A stretch of 64,000 nucleotides of DNA from Omphiscola glabra (taxonomy: Eukaryota > Mollusca > Gastropoda > Lymnaeidae). How positions within the stretch are numbered: the stretch's first letter is position 1; each line of letters starts with the position of its first letter. Of this stretch, positions 11,355 to 23,094 are shown in pieces. The stretch is from positions 27,890,347 to 27,954,346 of the forward strand of contig OZ024798.1 in the NCBI GenBank assembly GCA_964017045.1, read 5' to 3'. The notes under the pieces were generated by a model. That model did not search any database and was not told the DNA's origin. It saw only the letters and a program-made list of their open reading frames with translations. The position numbers and the translations under genes were made by a program.

Positions 11355-11505
11355 ATTCCAATGACCCATCAGCTTTTACACCGCAGACTTATTACACCAA
11401 CTATTTCAGAAAAGTAAAATAAAATATTACTCATCAAACGTACGTGGCGATATTTGTTTTTAAATAATCTCATTTAGCGCAGTTATCGGGAATTTTATTT
11501 CGTGA
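11355..11505 (-). mobile_element. Diverged family A fragment
   Basis: The reverse complement contains 'cccgataactgcgctaaatg' and 'agttggtgtaataagtctgc'. The second word matches the copy at 18262. Confidence 0.5.
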
Positions 11506-11514
11506 AATCAGTGT

Positions 11515-11690
11515 CATCCTATTTCCTTCATTTTCCCTTTGAAAAAATGTAATTTTTGGTTTTGGGTTTGGGGGGGGGGGGGGGTAGAGCTGAAAATTTA
11601 ATTGATTATGCTGTCAACGGCAACGAGTCTATGTGCCAAGTTTCAGCTCAATAACTTGACGGGAATCGGGTCACTTAGCCACCCGAGAAC
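11515..11690 (-). mobile_element. Interspersed element B, copy 1
   Basis: The reverse complement contains 'gagctgaaacttggcacata' followed by gactcgttgccg, a homopolymer C tract and aaaatgaaggaaat. The same order occurs at 17563-18262 and 22040-22270. Class unknown. Confidence 0.55.
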
Positions 11691-11769
11691 TTTGACATCC
11701 TCCACCCAGGCTGCCACGAATAAAAGCGAATTAATATAAATTCTCGAGGGAAAACCAGTCACCCGCGAG

Positions 11770-12000
11770 ATGAGATGTTGAAGGCGAGCTACTGTCAGAT
11801 CAAGAAGTTCTCACATTCGGAAGTAAAAAAAAAAAAAATAGTTGTTGCCATCCCAATCTGCCATTATATGGCTCAACAACGAATTTGTTGGTTTGGACAC
11901 ATGATCAGAATGCCTGTCAACAATCTTACATTGCAAGCACACAATGGAAAGCAGGCCCGGTTTCCGGGAAAGCAGGCCCGGTTTCCGGAATATTAACTGA
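11770..12000 (+). pseudogene. LINE reverse transcriptase C-terminal fragment
   Basis: The plus strand encodes QQRICWFGHMIRMPVNNLTL, the usual R-W-x-GH-x-x-RM block found after the reverse transcriptase core of many LINEs. Poly(A) interrupts it at 11825-11838, and the 18-bp word 'aagcaggcccggtttccg' is doubled at 11950-11988. Confidence 0.6.
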
Positions 12001-12211
12001 AAAGAGATAGGGCAACAATTCAATATTTACCACGGTTTTTTAAATAAATCTGGCCTTTATAGGAGCACATTTAAAGTTTATTGGTTACTATAGCGTCGTG
12101 TTTTTGACAACCGGTTTGCCTATAACGCGTAGTAGTTTTTTTTTCCGAAAGCAAACTCGAACAAAGCCGAGTGTATTGTCTAGTAAATAAATATTTTAAA
12201 AAGTACATATG

Positions 12212-12365
12212 AAGACCTTAGTGCTAAAAGTACTTAAGTCACAAAATGCACATTTTGAGATAATCAAGTTCAAATATACTTTTCGTCTATAAAATAGGAC
12301 TATTTTAATTTTTTAGATTAATTTTGACAAAAATGTGACTTAAGTACTTTTAGCACTAAGGTCTT
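12212..12365. mobile_element. Short MITE with perfect 32-bp inverted ends
   Basis: The left arm at 12212-12243 starts aagaccttagtgctaaaagt. The right arm at 12334-12365 is its exact reverse complement. About 90 bp of AT-rich DNA lies between. The perfect arms suggest a young insertion or a conserved fold-back. Superfamily and target duplication are not resolved. Confidence 0.7.
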
Positions 12366-12693
12366 ATAAAAAAGAAGACTGATGTCTTAAATGCGATTCA
12401 AGCATATATTAAGTTTTTGTTAAGAATGTAATTATATTCTTCAACATATCTTCGTGTAACAGTTATACACTTTAATTGCCCTGAAACGAATTGATTTTTA
12501 AAATGTTGTGCTTCGTTGTTTAATACATCGATATCATTAAATTCAATTTGTTATTATTATTATTACAGATTGTCTGTACCGTATGAACCAAGATATCAAC
12601 GCATACCACCCCGACTAAAACAAGGAGAAATCAATCTTTAAATTTTTTAACTAACGCTATAGGGAAAAATTAATATCCATTACAAATAACTGG
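12366..12693. other. 3' flank of the GPCR gene
   Basis: AT-rich sequence downstream of the receptor stop. It presumably includes the 3' UTR, but I saw no clear poly(A) signal. Confidence 0.4.
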
Positions 12694-13710
12694 TTAAGAG
12701 GATTTTTCTTTCTTTTCGAATGAGATGATGGTGTTGAAGGCTCTACGAAACTTAGAGCTCATTTTCATGTAGATTATAACATTAGCGTTTGAGTTAGCCA
12801 CCTCCAGGAAATACATGCTGGAGTTCACAATGAAGAAGAAGTTGCGGTAACGTCCGGCAACTCGGAATTCCTGATTGATGACAGTACCGATGTAGATGAC
12901 TGTCTCCGGGAAGAAGCAGACGATAAAAACTGTTGACACCACCACGACCATCTTCACAACTTTTTGGTCTCGTTTAGAGACAGAATCAGAATTTTTGACA
13001 GACGCAGAGAGATTGCGCCATTTCGATTTGGTGCGCAGCTGCCCCACCAGAACCGCCGTGAGGCATGATATTGAAATAAACGCCACGTAGCTGTAGGTGT
13101 TGCTGAAAACGTACATCGTGTTGGAGACGTCGTCCCTGTTAGGCGCAAATATGGTCCCGAGGACAGTGCGGTTGGTGGACGGCAGGAACTTCCACACGAA
13201 AGTAGTGACCGGGAATATTGGAACGATGCTGACGATCATGAGGGTGCAAATCGTCAACAAGATTAACACACAGCGACGCGGCGTCAGGAGTGTCTTTACC
13301 TTCAGCGGAAGTGCTATGCACACACAACGTTCGAGGGCGATGTAGGACGTTATCAACGCAGTCATTCGGACAAAGCAGATGCGAGGCCAACCCGCTGTGA
13401 CGTTTTCTACCTCATAAGGCACGAACGGGAGGTCGGCGCTGAAGAATGGCGGGTAGTAGCAGATGATGAGCCATTCCAAGGACCACAGGCAGGCCAGGTC
13501 GGAGATGGACAGGGCGAAGAGGCTGATGTTCACAGTGTCGCTAAATCCCAGCTTTGCGAACACAATCATGTTGATGGCATTCCCAGCTGTGCTGAATAAA
13601 AATGCGACAATTATCATCCAGCTGATGATGATGTGGAAAGTGTATCTGGATTTGTTATCTATGACGAACAGATCATTACCTGAGACTGTAAATGTTTCAT
13701 TCGTAGACAT
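12694..13710 (-). CDS. Class A G-protein-coupled receptor, gastropod chemosensory/peptide-receptor-like
   Basis: A 338-residue seven-helix receptor in one coding exon, presumably in the plasma membrane and coupled to G proteins. Helices are roughly 24-51 (G43 N44), 60-83 (SISDLAC; D71), 109-133 ending ERC (DRY equivalent, E127-C129), 147-170, 201-224, 251-277 and 289-314 (NVIIY in place of NPxxY). N-glycosylation sites are N4, N103 and N180. The ERCVCIALPLKVKTLLTPRR block is typical of an expanded gastropod receptor family thought to include chemosensory receptors. The ligand is unknown. The reading frame continues 11 codons upstream, but 'tttgttatttcag' ends two bases before this ATG and looks like a 3' splice site. 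I therefore start here and infer an upstream noncoding exon. The usual TM3-loop 2 disulfide is missing: there is no Cys in loop 2. A dead relative lies at 262-1960. Confidence 0.85.
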   Translation of the reverse strand: MSTNETFTVSGNDLFVIDNKSRYTFHIIISWMIIVAFLFSTAGNAINMIVFAKLGFSDTVNISLFALSISDLACLWSLEWLIICYYPPFFSADLPFVPYEVENVTAGWPRICFVRMTALITSYIALERCVCIALPLKVKTLLTPRRCVLILLTICTLMIVSIVPIFPVTTFVWKFLPSTNRTVLGTIFAPNRDDVSNTMYVFSNTYSYVAFISISCLTAVLVGQLRTKSKWRNLSASVKNSDSVSKRDQKVVKMVVVVSTVFIVCFFPETVIYIGTVINQEFRVAGRYRNFFFIVNSSMYFLEVANSNANVIIYMKMSSKFRRAFNTIISFEKKEKSS

Positions 13711-13711
13711 T

Positions 13712-13725
13712 CCTGAAATAACAAA
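13712..13725 (-). promoter_or_regulatory. Putative 3' splice site before the GPCR start
   Basis: The minus-strand sequence tttgttatttcag|ga precedes the ATG. Using it would give a 5' UTR exon upstream and exclude the 11-codon extension. Confidence 0.5.
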
Positions 13726-15623
13726 GTGTCTCGCGCTATTCAAGCTTTGTGTATTAATATTTTACTTGGAGAAAGTACAATCTATATGTTACCAGTCTTG
13801 ACACTATCTCGAACATGCTTTCACTGCAAGCTGAAAAATATATATTACATCTATATCTTTCAATTGTGTAGGACTCGTGTGTTCAGTCCCAGCAAATCTT
13901 ACCAGGATCTTTTTTGTGGTTTAAATAGTATTGCACCCTATTACATCATAGTACCCACAGCGGTTGTTGCAGCTGATTTTGCTATCGTATCTCCTTAGAA
14001 AGGGCTACTATTCTTTTCACTCACTAACGTTCACTACCTCCGTTTAATCAGCTACCGACATCTATTTCTTAAAATATATGTTGTTATGAGGTATGATATG
14101 GAGATATCTGCAAAAACGTTTTTTTATAAAGTTAACTTTAAAAAATATTACTTATAAAAAAAAATTAAAACCGTTTATCAATGAAATCGCAATTGTTTTG
14201 TTAACAACCTAATTGCCTGGTTACTTTTCTGCTAAGGGGAATAAAGACGCACAACGATCTGCACGTCATGTTTAACGAGTTAAAGGCATTTTTTTAAAAA
14301 GTAGTTGAATAGCTTTGTGACATGGATTTATACCAAGCCGTCACTGTCATCGACCAGTCTCACCCGGCCTCGCCTCTCCCATGTTTTAATCGGGACTCGC
14401 TTTCTTTCTATTCCTTCGATGAAGATTACCTGTCTGTTAATTATTCTGGAATACGATTGGTGCACCGAGATCAAATGAAATAACCTATCATTACCCCTCA
14501 TTTTATAAACTTGACTGATGAAATGAAGGAGTCTGGGGTGACAAAGAATGATAATCTTCATGGATGTCACATTAAATTTGAAGCCCATAATTCAACACAT
14601 TTTAGAAGATTACAAATGATTAACTGATTTTTTTTAAGGTTAAAAATTCGATATTGTGTTTGTTTAAAATGAATACCCTGACACGTCGCTGTAAATACAA
14701 TACCTTTGTAAAAAACGCACGACGACACCATCTCATTAACGCATACTCAAACGTTTTTGTTTAAAAATATAACTGACTTGACACAATTAGAAAATAAAAC
14801 ATTTTCAATTGCATCTTCAAATAATTTGATTTGCATAACTTAATAATCACCATACTCTCGAGATCATGCAATTTTAAAATTATGTTTTAATTGAATCTCA
14901 GTCATTCAAAAAAAGTTTGTGTTTTTTTTATGTTTCTTCTTATCAGCGTGTGTTCAATTCATGTCAGTTGCATACTCGTGCGTATTTAGCAAAATGCGCC
15001 CCAACCATTGCAATGTTTCGCAATGCTGCTAGAAATGTTAAAACTTCATGCATGTTCTGAACGACTTAACCTCCGTTTCTAACAATAAAATAAAGCGCTT
15101 CTTGTTCTAAAGTTTGAGCCGCAGGTTTTTTTTTTTTGAGATTTTCAAAATCTTAAGTTGTTACTGCTATTTTTAACTTAAAGTATATGATGTTGGTTTT
15201 TTTTGTATCGTCGGCTGAAGGAAAATCTGTTTAATCTCATGTATTTCCTTTTGAAGCCCAAACATATTTTGTTATTACTATCAATTTACACATGTTCTAA
15301 CATTATTTCAAGGAAAAAGGGAAGGACACCTTTATTTCAAAAAATGTTCCTGTCCACTGTTGTTCATGTTTTTCTTTTAATGTTAAGTTACACAAGTGGT
15401 GGACAGCGATAAAGCTATAAAGTAGATTAAAGTTGTGTTCACTGCTAGACAAAAAAAAAAAATCTTTCATTTTAATCTTGCAATGAGTTGACATGTACAT
15501 TTCATATACCCCCACGCTCCTCCACACACCCAAACAACAACAAAGTATAGATTCAATACAAATTACATCAACACTTTTCGTTAATTCATTGTTCATTTTG
15601 TAATGTCTTCAAATTCGGAGGTC
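13726..15623. other. Upstream region of the GPCR; no gene recognised
   Basis: About 1.9 kb of AT-rich DNA that probably holds the receptor's 5' UTR exon and promoter, neither of which I can place. A minus-strand 86-codon frame at 14328-14588 resembles nothing I know. Confidence 0.45.
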
Positions 15624-16515
15624 TCATATCGCATGTCTCATATCTCGTGATTCATATCTCATACATCATGTCTCATGATTCATGCCTCATATCCCATATC
15701 TCGTGTCTCGTGACTCATGTCTCATGTCTCATATCTCATGTCTCATATCTCATGTCTCATGACTTATGTCTCATATCTCATATCTCGTGTCTCATGTCTC
15801 ATATCTCGTGTCTCATATCTCATATCTCGTGTCTCATATCTCATATCTCGTGTCTCATATCTAATATCTCATGTCTCATGACTCCTGTCTCATATCTCAT
15901 GTCTCATATCCAGTGTCTCATATCTCATATTACATACCTCATATTTCATATCTCATGTCTTGTCTCATATCTTATATATCATACCTCATAACTCGTGTTT
16001 CATATCTCATATCTCGGGTCTAATATCTCATGTCTCATGACTCATGTTTCATATATCATATATCATGTCTGATGTCTCATATCTCTATCTCGTTTCTCAT
16101 ATCTCATGTCTCATATCTCATGTCTCATATCTCATGTCTCATATCTCATATCTCATATCTCATGTCTCATATATCATGTCTCTTATCTCATGTCTCATAA
16201 CTCATGTCTCATATCTCTTGTCTCATATCTCATATCTCATGTCTCATATCAGATATCTCATGTCGCATATCTCATGTCTCATTTCTCATGTCTCATGTCT
16301 CTTATGTCATGTCTCATGTCTCTTATGTCATGTCTCTTATCTCATTCTCTTATCTCATGTCTTTTATCTAATGTCTCTTATCTCAAGTCTCATATCTCAT
16401 GTCTCATATCTTATGTCTCATAACTCATGTCTCATATCTCACATCTTATGTATCATAACTCATGTCTCATAACTCATGTCTCATATCTCATGTATCATAA
16501 CTCATGTCTCAAGTC
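15624..16515. repeat. Simple array, 7-bp unit CTCATRT
   Basis: About 890 bp of (tctcatg/tctcata)n with scattered substitutions. It produces long Ser/His/Ile ORFs that are artefacts. Confidence 0.9.
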
Positions 16516-17030
16516 AGTTGAAATGATTTTCGTCGTGATGTTTAAAGGATTATAACTCGTCGCATATAAAAAAAGCGGATTTCAATTCAAGAATATCAAA
16601 TTCATAGAAAGACTATTGAATATTTATAAAGTAACACACAGCGATGGCACCAGTGGCGTAGGTATGGATTGGGATGCGGAGTGCTGTGTCCCCCGGGGTG
16701 GCACATTTTTTAAAAAAAAATTGTTTTTGAGAGGCTGCATTTTCCTTTAAAGGAAGAGTTCTTTTGTCGATGGGTAAGGAGATGGGGGGGGGGGATAGAT
16801 TTGCAGCCCCGGGAGGCACTGACATTAGCTGCGTAGTTGGATGTCGTACAAAGAGTTTAATGCGATGTGCTTTGAGATTATCATATGTTAAGTCATCGAA
16901 CCTTTTATCTTTTGTGATTTTCGTTCATTTCTGCACTAATTGTTCAAAGAACTACCATTAATGATGCAGTTTATATTTCTTTTAAAGTAGAGATTTTAAC
17001 ACCGTGACGAAATATTTTACCGGTGTTATA
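16516..17030. other. No gene seen; element end at 16651
   Basis: Positions 16651-16667 (cagtggcgtaggtatgg) resemble the terminus of the 8886-9232 element. A poly-G run lies at 16784. The other end was not found. Confidence 0.45.
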
Positions 17031-17505
17031 TGGCTAGACACTTTGATGTCGGTCTCAGTGTCAGGGCACTCCTACTTGATGGCGAGACACGTTGATGTCG
17101 GTCTCAGTGTCAGGGCACTCCTACATGTCTGGACAGTTTGATGTCGGTCTCAGTGTCAGGACACTCCTACATGGCTAGACACTTTGAAGTCGGTCTTAGT
17201 GTCAGGGCACTCCTACTTGATGGCTAGACACTTTGATGTCGGTCGCAGTGTCAGGGCCCTCCTAATTGATGTCTAGACACTTTGATGTCGGTCTCAGTGT
17301 CAGGGCACTCCTATACGTCTAGACACTTTGGTGTCGTTCTCAGTGTCAGGACACTCCTACATGGCTAGACACTTTGAAGTCGGACTTAGTCTCAGGGCAC
17401 TCCTACTTGATGGCTAGACACTTTGATGTCAGTATCAGTGTCAGGGCACTCCTATACGTCTAGACACTTTGGTGTCTGTCTCAGTGTCAGGACACTCCTA
17501 CTTGC
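17031..17505. repeat. Minisatellite, about 46-50-bp unit
   Basis: About ten copies containing 'gtcggtctcagtgtcagggc', with variable spacers (cttgatgg, catgtc, atacgtc). Confidence 0.85.
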
Positions 17506-17562
17506 CACCAGTTAGGTTTATTTCATTTTTATTTCTTAAACCCTCTATATTAACTTCACCTT

Positions 17563-18262
17563 TGTTGGTGTGTTTGTTGTATAATCTTCGGAAGACTAAA
17601 TGACCCACTTACAGTCATTCTATCGAGCTGAAACTTTGCACATAGACTCGTTGCCGATGGAAACACATTCTTTCAAATCTTTAGTCCCAAACACTGCCCT
17701 AACACCCCACACTGCCCTAAAACCCACACTGCCCTAACACCCCACACTGCCCTAACACCCCACACTGCCCTAACACCCCACACTGCCCTAACACCCCACA
17801 CTGCCCTAACACACCACACTGCCATAACACCCCACACTGCCCTAACACACCACACTGCCCTAACACACCACACTGCCCTAACACACTGCCCTAACACCCC
17901 ACACTGCCCTAACACACCACACTGCCCTAACACCCCCACACTGCCCTAACACACAACACTGCCCTAACACACCACACTGCCCTAACACCCCACACTGCCC
18001 TAACACACCACACTGCCCTAACACCCCACACTGCCCTAACACCCCACACTGCCCTAACACACCACACTGCCCTAACACACCACACTGCCCTAACACACCA
18101 CACTGCCCTAACACCCCACACTGCCCTAACACACCACACTGCCCTAACACACCACACTGCCCTAACACACCACACTGCCCTAACACCCCACACTGCCCTA
18201 ACACACCACTCCCCAAAAAACACTACCAAATGCCACTGATTTCAAGGAAATAAAATGCCCGA
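17563..18262 (+). mobile_element. Interspersed element B, copy 2, with an internal array
   Basis: Positions 17600-17680 carry gagctgaaactttgcacata and gactcgttgccg. Positions 18205-18262 carry the ccccaaaaaaca...aaggaaataaaatg end. The 17-bp array at 17692-18210 occupies the position of the homopolymer C stretch in the other two copies. Confidence 0.55.
17692..18210. repeat. Minisatellite, 17-bp unit, inside element B
   Basis: About 30 copies of cactgccctaacacmcca-type 17-mers. Copies alternate between CC and AC before CACTG. Confidence 0.9.
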
Positions 18263-18515
18263 GGACTGCACTAAACGAGATTCTTAAAAATATTTCTAAT
18301 GCGTTTGGTGCTAGCAATATTTTCATTTTATTTACAATATTTTGCATGAATAGTTGGTGTAATAAATCTGCGGTGAGAAAGGAGGTGGGACATCAGAATA
18401 TTAATATAGTGAAAGAAATGTGTGGTTGCGAACCTTGATGGAGGGTGTGGGGTTAAGAACTAAAGGGGATACTTCTAAAGTGCGTTACTTGAATGCATTC
18501 TTCTTTCGCCCTTTC
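18262..18515 (+). mobile_element. Diverged family A fragment
   Basis: Contains 'gtaataaatctgcggtgaga', 'gggacatcagaatatta' and a right-end relic 'aaagtgcgttacttgaatgc' that matches the family A terminal repeat. Confidence 0.5.
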
Positions 18516-18540
18516 GTCCTCGAGGAACAGCAGCCGATCT

Positions 18541-19351
18541 TCATCGACGTCTGTGATTAGGACATAGGCCGCCTACAAGAGCCCTCCAGGCATCACGATC
18601 CTGAGCCAATCTCTCCAGCCTCCCCCAAGTGTGGCCACGTTTCTTGGTATCCGCCTCCACTTCACGGCGCCAAGTGTTCCTAGGCCTGCCTCTTTTCCGT
18701 TTTCCTTGAGGGTTCCAATTCAAGGCTTGTCTAGTTATGCTGTAGGCAGGTTTCCTGAGCGTATGGCCAATCCATCTCCATCTTCTCTGGAGGATCTCTT
18801 GTTCTACCGGTTCTTGCTTTGTCCGCTGCCACAGTTTCTGGTTGCTGATTCTGTCGGGCCAATGAATCCCGAGAATCCTTCTTAAGCAGTTATTGATGAA
18901 GGACTGGATTCTCTTCATATTCCCAGCAGTGGTTCTCCATGTTTCTGCACCATACAGTAGAACCGGTTTCACCATTGTGTTGAAGGTTCTGATCTTCAGT
19001 TTTGGTATTTAGGTGTTTGGAGGCCCAGATATTTTTTAGTTGTTGGAAGGCTGCCCGTGCCTTTCCTATCCTTATTTTGATGTCAGAATCTGTCCCACCT
19101 TGCTTGTCCACGATGCTGCCAAGGTAGACAAAGCTCTCTACCTCTTCGAGCGCTTCGTCTTTGAGCCTGATGGGTGCTGTATTGGTAGCGGCATTGACCT
19201 TGAGGACCTTGCTCTTCCCCTTGTGAATATTAAGACCAATACGTGCAGAAGTGTCTGCAATATTTCTGGTCTTCTCCTGCATCTGTTGTTGGGTATGGGA
19301 GAGAAGGGCAAGATCGTCAGCAAAATTGAGGTCATCAAGCTGGTCCCACAA
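18541..19351 (-). pseudogene. LINE reverse transcriptase, C-terminal half, frameshifted and 5'-truncated
   Basis: Two overlapping minus-strand frames make up one protein. The upstream frame (19351 down) has the catalytic block LDDLNFADDLALLSHTQQQM, IGLNIHKGKSKVLKVNA and ESFVYLGSIVDKQGGTDSDI. The downstream frame (18975-18541) has [64 protein letters not shown] and a W...LVGGLCP end. A frameshift near 18960 separates them. This is the familiar non-LTR polymerase tail often seen in mollusc and flatworm genomes. Everything upstream of WTLWDQLDD is replaced by the 56-bp array, so the element is dead. It is not a host gene. Confidence 0.85.
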
Positions 19352-22018
19352 GGTCCATTGAATGCATGCTGTGTCAAATGTTCAGGTCCATCAAGCTGGT
19401 CCCACAAGGTCCATTGAATGCATGCTGTGTCCAATGTTCAGGTCCATCAAGCTGGTCCCACAAGGTCCATTGAATGCATGCCGTGTCAAATGTTCAGGTC
19501 CATCAAGCTGGTCCCACAAGGTCCATTGAATGCATGCCGTGTCAAATGTTCAGTTCCATCAAGCTGGTCCCACAAGGTCCATTGAATGCATGCTGTGTCC
19601 AATGTTCAGGTCCATCAAGCTGGTCCCACAAGGTCCATTGAATGCATGCAGTGTCAAATGTTCAGGGTCATCAAGCTGGTCCCACAAGGTCCATTGAATG
19701 CATGCTGTGTCCAATGTTCAGGTCCATCAAGCTGGTCCCACAAGGTCCATTGAATGCATGCTGTGTCCAATGTTCAGGTCATCAAGCTGGTCCCAAAAGG
19801 TCCATTGAATGCATGCTGTGTCCAATGTTCAGGTCCATCAAGCTGGTCCCACAAGGTCCATTGAATGCATGCTGTGTCCAATGTTCAGGTCCATCAAGCT
19901 GGTCCCACAAGGTCCATTAAATGCATGCTGTGTCCAATGTTCAGGTCCATCAAGCTGGTCCCACAATGTCCATTGAATGCATGCTGTGTCCAATGTTCAG
20001 GTCCATCAAGCTGGTCCCACAAGGTCCATTGAATGCAGGCTGTGTCCAATGTTCAGGTCCATCAAGCTGGTCCCACAAGGTCCATTGAATGCAGGCTGTG
20101 TCCAATGTTCAGGTCCATCAAGCTGGTCCCACAAGGTCCATTGAATGCATGCTGTGTCCAATGTTCAGGTCCATCAAGCTGGCCCCACAAGGTCCATTGA
20201 ATGCATGCTGTGTCCAATGTTCAGGTCCATCAAGCTGGCCCCACAAGGTCCATTGAATGCATGCTGTGTCGAATGTTCAGGTCCATCAAGCTGGTCCCAC
20301 AAGGTCCATTGAATGCATGCTGTGTCCAATGTTCAGGTCCATCAAGCTGGTCCCACAAGGTCCATTGAATGCATGCTGTGTCCAATGTTCAGGTTCATCA
20401 AGCTGGTCCCACAAGGTCCATTGAATGCATGCTGTGTCCAATGTTCAGGTCCATCAAGCTGGTCCCACAAGGTCCATTGAATGCATGCTGTGTCCAATGT
20501 TCAGGTTCATCAAGCTGGTCCCACAAGGTCCATTGAATGCATGCTGTGTCCAATGTTCAGGTCCATCAAGCTGGCCCCACAAGGTCCATTGAATGCATGA
20601 TGTGTCCAATGTTCAGGTCCATCAAGCTGGTCACACAAGGTCCATTGAATGCATGCTGTGTCCAATGTTCAGGTCCATCAAGCTGGTCCCACAAGGTCCA
20701 TTGAATGCATGCTGTGTCAAATGTTCAGGTCCATCAAGCTGGTCCCACAAGGTCCATTGAATGCATGCTGTGTCCAATGTTCAGGTCCATCAAGCTGGTC
20801 CCAAAAGGTCCATTGAATGCATGCTGTGTCCAATGTTCAGGTCCATCAAGCTGGTCCCACAAGGTCCATTGAATGCATGCTGTGTCCAATGTTCAGGTCC
20901 ATCAAGCTGGTCCCACAAGGTCCATTGAATGCATGCTGTGTCCAATGTTCAGGTCCATCAAGCTGGTCCCACAAGGTCAATTGAATGCATGCTGTGTCCA
21001 ATGTTCAGGTCCATCAAGCTGGTCCCACAAGGTCCATTGAATGCATGCTGTGTCCAATGTTCAGGTCCATCAAGCTGGTCCCACAAGGTCCATTGAATGC
21101 ATGCTGTGTCCAATGTTCAGGTCCATCAAGCTGGAACCACAAGGTCCATTGAATGCAGGATGTGTCCAATGTTCAGGTCCATCAAGCTGGTCCCACAAGG
21201 TCCATTGAATGCATGCTGTGTCCAATGTTCAGGTCCATCAAGCTGGTCCCACAAGGTCCATTGAATGCATGCTGTGTCCAATGTTCAGGTCCATCAAGCT
21301 GGTCCCACAAGGTCCATTGAATGCATGCTGTGTCCAATGTTCAGGTCCATCAAGCTGGTCCCACAAGGTCCATTGAATGCAGGCTGTGTCCAATGTTCAG
21401 GTCCATCAAGCTGGTCCCACAAGGTCCATTGAATGCATGCTGTGTCCAATGTTCAGGTCCATCAAGCTGGTCCCACAAGGTCCATTGAATGCAGGCTGTG
21501 TCCAATGTTCAGGTCATCAAGCTGGTCCCACAAGGTCCATTGAATGCATGCTGTGTCCAATGTTCAGGTCCATCAAGCTGGTCCCACAAGGTCCATTGAA
21601 TGCATGCTGTGTCCAATGTTCAGGTCCATCAAGCTGGTCCCACAAGGTCCATTGAATGCATGCTGTGTCCAATGTTCAGGTCCATCAAGCTGGTCCCACA
21701 AGGTCCATTGAATGCATGCTGTGTCAAATGTTCAGGTCCATCAAGCTGGTCCCACAAGGTCCATTGAATGCATGCTGTGTCCAATGTTCAGGTCATCAAG
21801 CTGGTCCCACAAGGTCCATTGAATGCATGCTGTGTCCAATGTTCAGGTCCATCAAGCTGGTCCCACAAGGTCCATTGAATGCATTCTGTGTCCAATGTTC
21901 AGGTCCATCAAGCTGGTCCCACAAGGTCCATTGAATGCATGCTGTGTCCAATGTTCAGGTCCATCAAGCTGGTCCCACAAGGTCCATTGAATGCAGGCTG
22001 TGTCCAATGTTCAGGTCC
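19331..22018. repeat. 56-bp array derived from LINE reverse transcriptase sequence
   Basis: About 48 copies over 2688 bp. A typical unit contains 'ccatcaagctggtcccacaa' followed by ggtccattgaatgcatgctg. A few copies are 55 bp (aggtcatc). In reverse complement the first unit is contiguous and in frame with the LINE's FADD block and encodes ACIQWTLWDQLDD. The array is therefore an expansion of the polymerase gene itself. Variants include gcaggctg and ggccccac. Confidence 0.95.
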
Positions 22019-22039
22019 AACTCACGTCACCAGATGTTA

Positions 22040-22270
22040 TATTAACTGCGCTTTTGTTCATGCGTTTCTTTCTAGCAAAATCTTTGGAAGGCCAATAGTC
22101 CCACGTCCCGTCATCCTATCGAGTTGAAACTCGGCACATAGATTTTCTGCTGATGACAACACATTCTATCAAATTTGCAGCTCAACACTTCAGCCTCAAA
22201 CCCACCCCCCCCCTCCCCCCAAAACAGTTTTTCCCGTTTTTCAAGGGGAAGATGAAGGAAATATAATGTC
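22040..22270 (+). mobile_element. Interspersed element B, copy 3
   Basis: Carries gagttgaaactcggcacata, then gattttctgctgatgacaac, a C tract at 22203-22220 and gaagatgaaggaaatataat. It directly follows the 56-bp array. Confidence 0.6.
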
Positions 22271-22799
22271 ATCGCTAAGTCACTTAAAATGCAGATAACG
22301 GATTTATACGCAAAACTTCGTTTTTAAGGGTTGTTTAATTTTTACTTTAAACTTTTCAATATTTGTGTTTTTTTGCTAGTTGTGTGAGGCGCTAAATCAC
22401 CATTTTCATGATTTTTATTTTTTCAAAAAACACGAAGTTTGAAAAAAAGATATATATTTAAGAAAAAGCATTGATTGAATAGTGGCTATGAATTTATGAC
22501 AAAAATGAGCATTAAACATAATTCATACATGGGTTCCTTTCATTCTGTTATTAGGATCAACATATGCAAAAGGAGGTTACAATATTTAATGCAATCATCA
22601 CAGAAAAAGAATCGTTAGTAGAGTAGAAGACAAGACCTATATAAATTGTTTAACAGAATGTTACGATAAAGTATTTGCTCAATAATCTAAACTTTCGAAT
22701 GTCCATCCAGTAGCGCGTGAGTTAAGTGAAACTGGAGAATAAAGCCCACTAATAAGTGATCCAATAACTACCCGTGGTGTTTTTTTTTATCTTCATTGA
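22271..22799. other. No feature recognised
   Basis: AT-rich sequence with several T and A runs and no ORF of note. Confidence 0.6.
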
Positions 22800-23055
22800 A
22801 TTATATACTGAGACTGCTGTATATTGTCACATTGTGTGATAACAAGACTGTTGTATATTTTCACGTTGTGACAAAAAGGAAAAAAAACACAAAAAAAAAC
22901 AACAATTGTCACGTTGTGTAATAACAAGAGGCTGTATATTGTCACATTACATTATACAAGACTGCTGTATGTCGCATTGTGCAATAAAAGAAATCCTGTA
23001 TAGCGTCACAATGTGCAATACAAGAACTGCTGTATACTATCACATTTAGAAATAA
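22800..23055. repeat. Degenerate minisatellite, about 35-bp unit
   Basis: Diverged copies of 'gactgctgtatattgtcaca' followed by ttgtgtaataaca. Confidence 0.7.
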
Positions 23056-23094
23056 AGAGATCTAGCAATATACTTAAAAAGATTTAGCATTACA

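Noticed and set aside
13711..13743. Eleven-codon N-terminal extension of the GPCR
   Set aside because: A 3' splice site (tttgttatttcag) lies in this stretch just before the next ATG. The shorter start is preferred, though not proven.
14328..14588. 86-codon minus-strand ORF upstream of the GPCR
   Set aside because: No recognisable domain or context. ORFs of this length occur by chance here.
15624..16515. Telomere-like or satellite repeat (CTCATRT)
   Set aside because: Not the TTAGGG-type unit of animals. Interstitial and heterogeneous.
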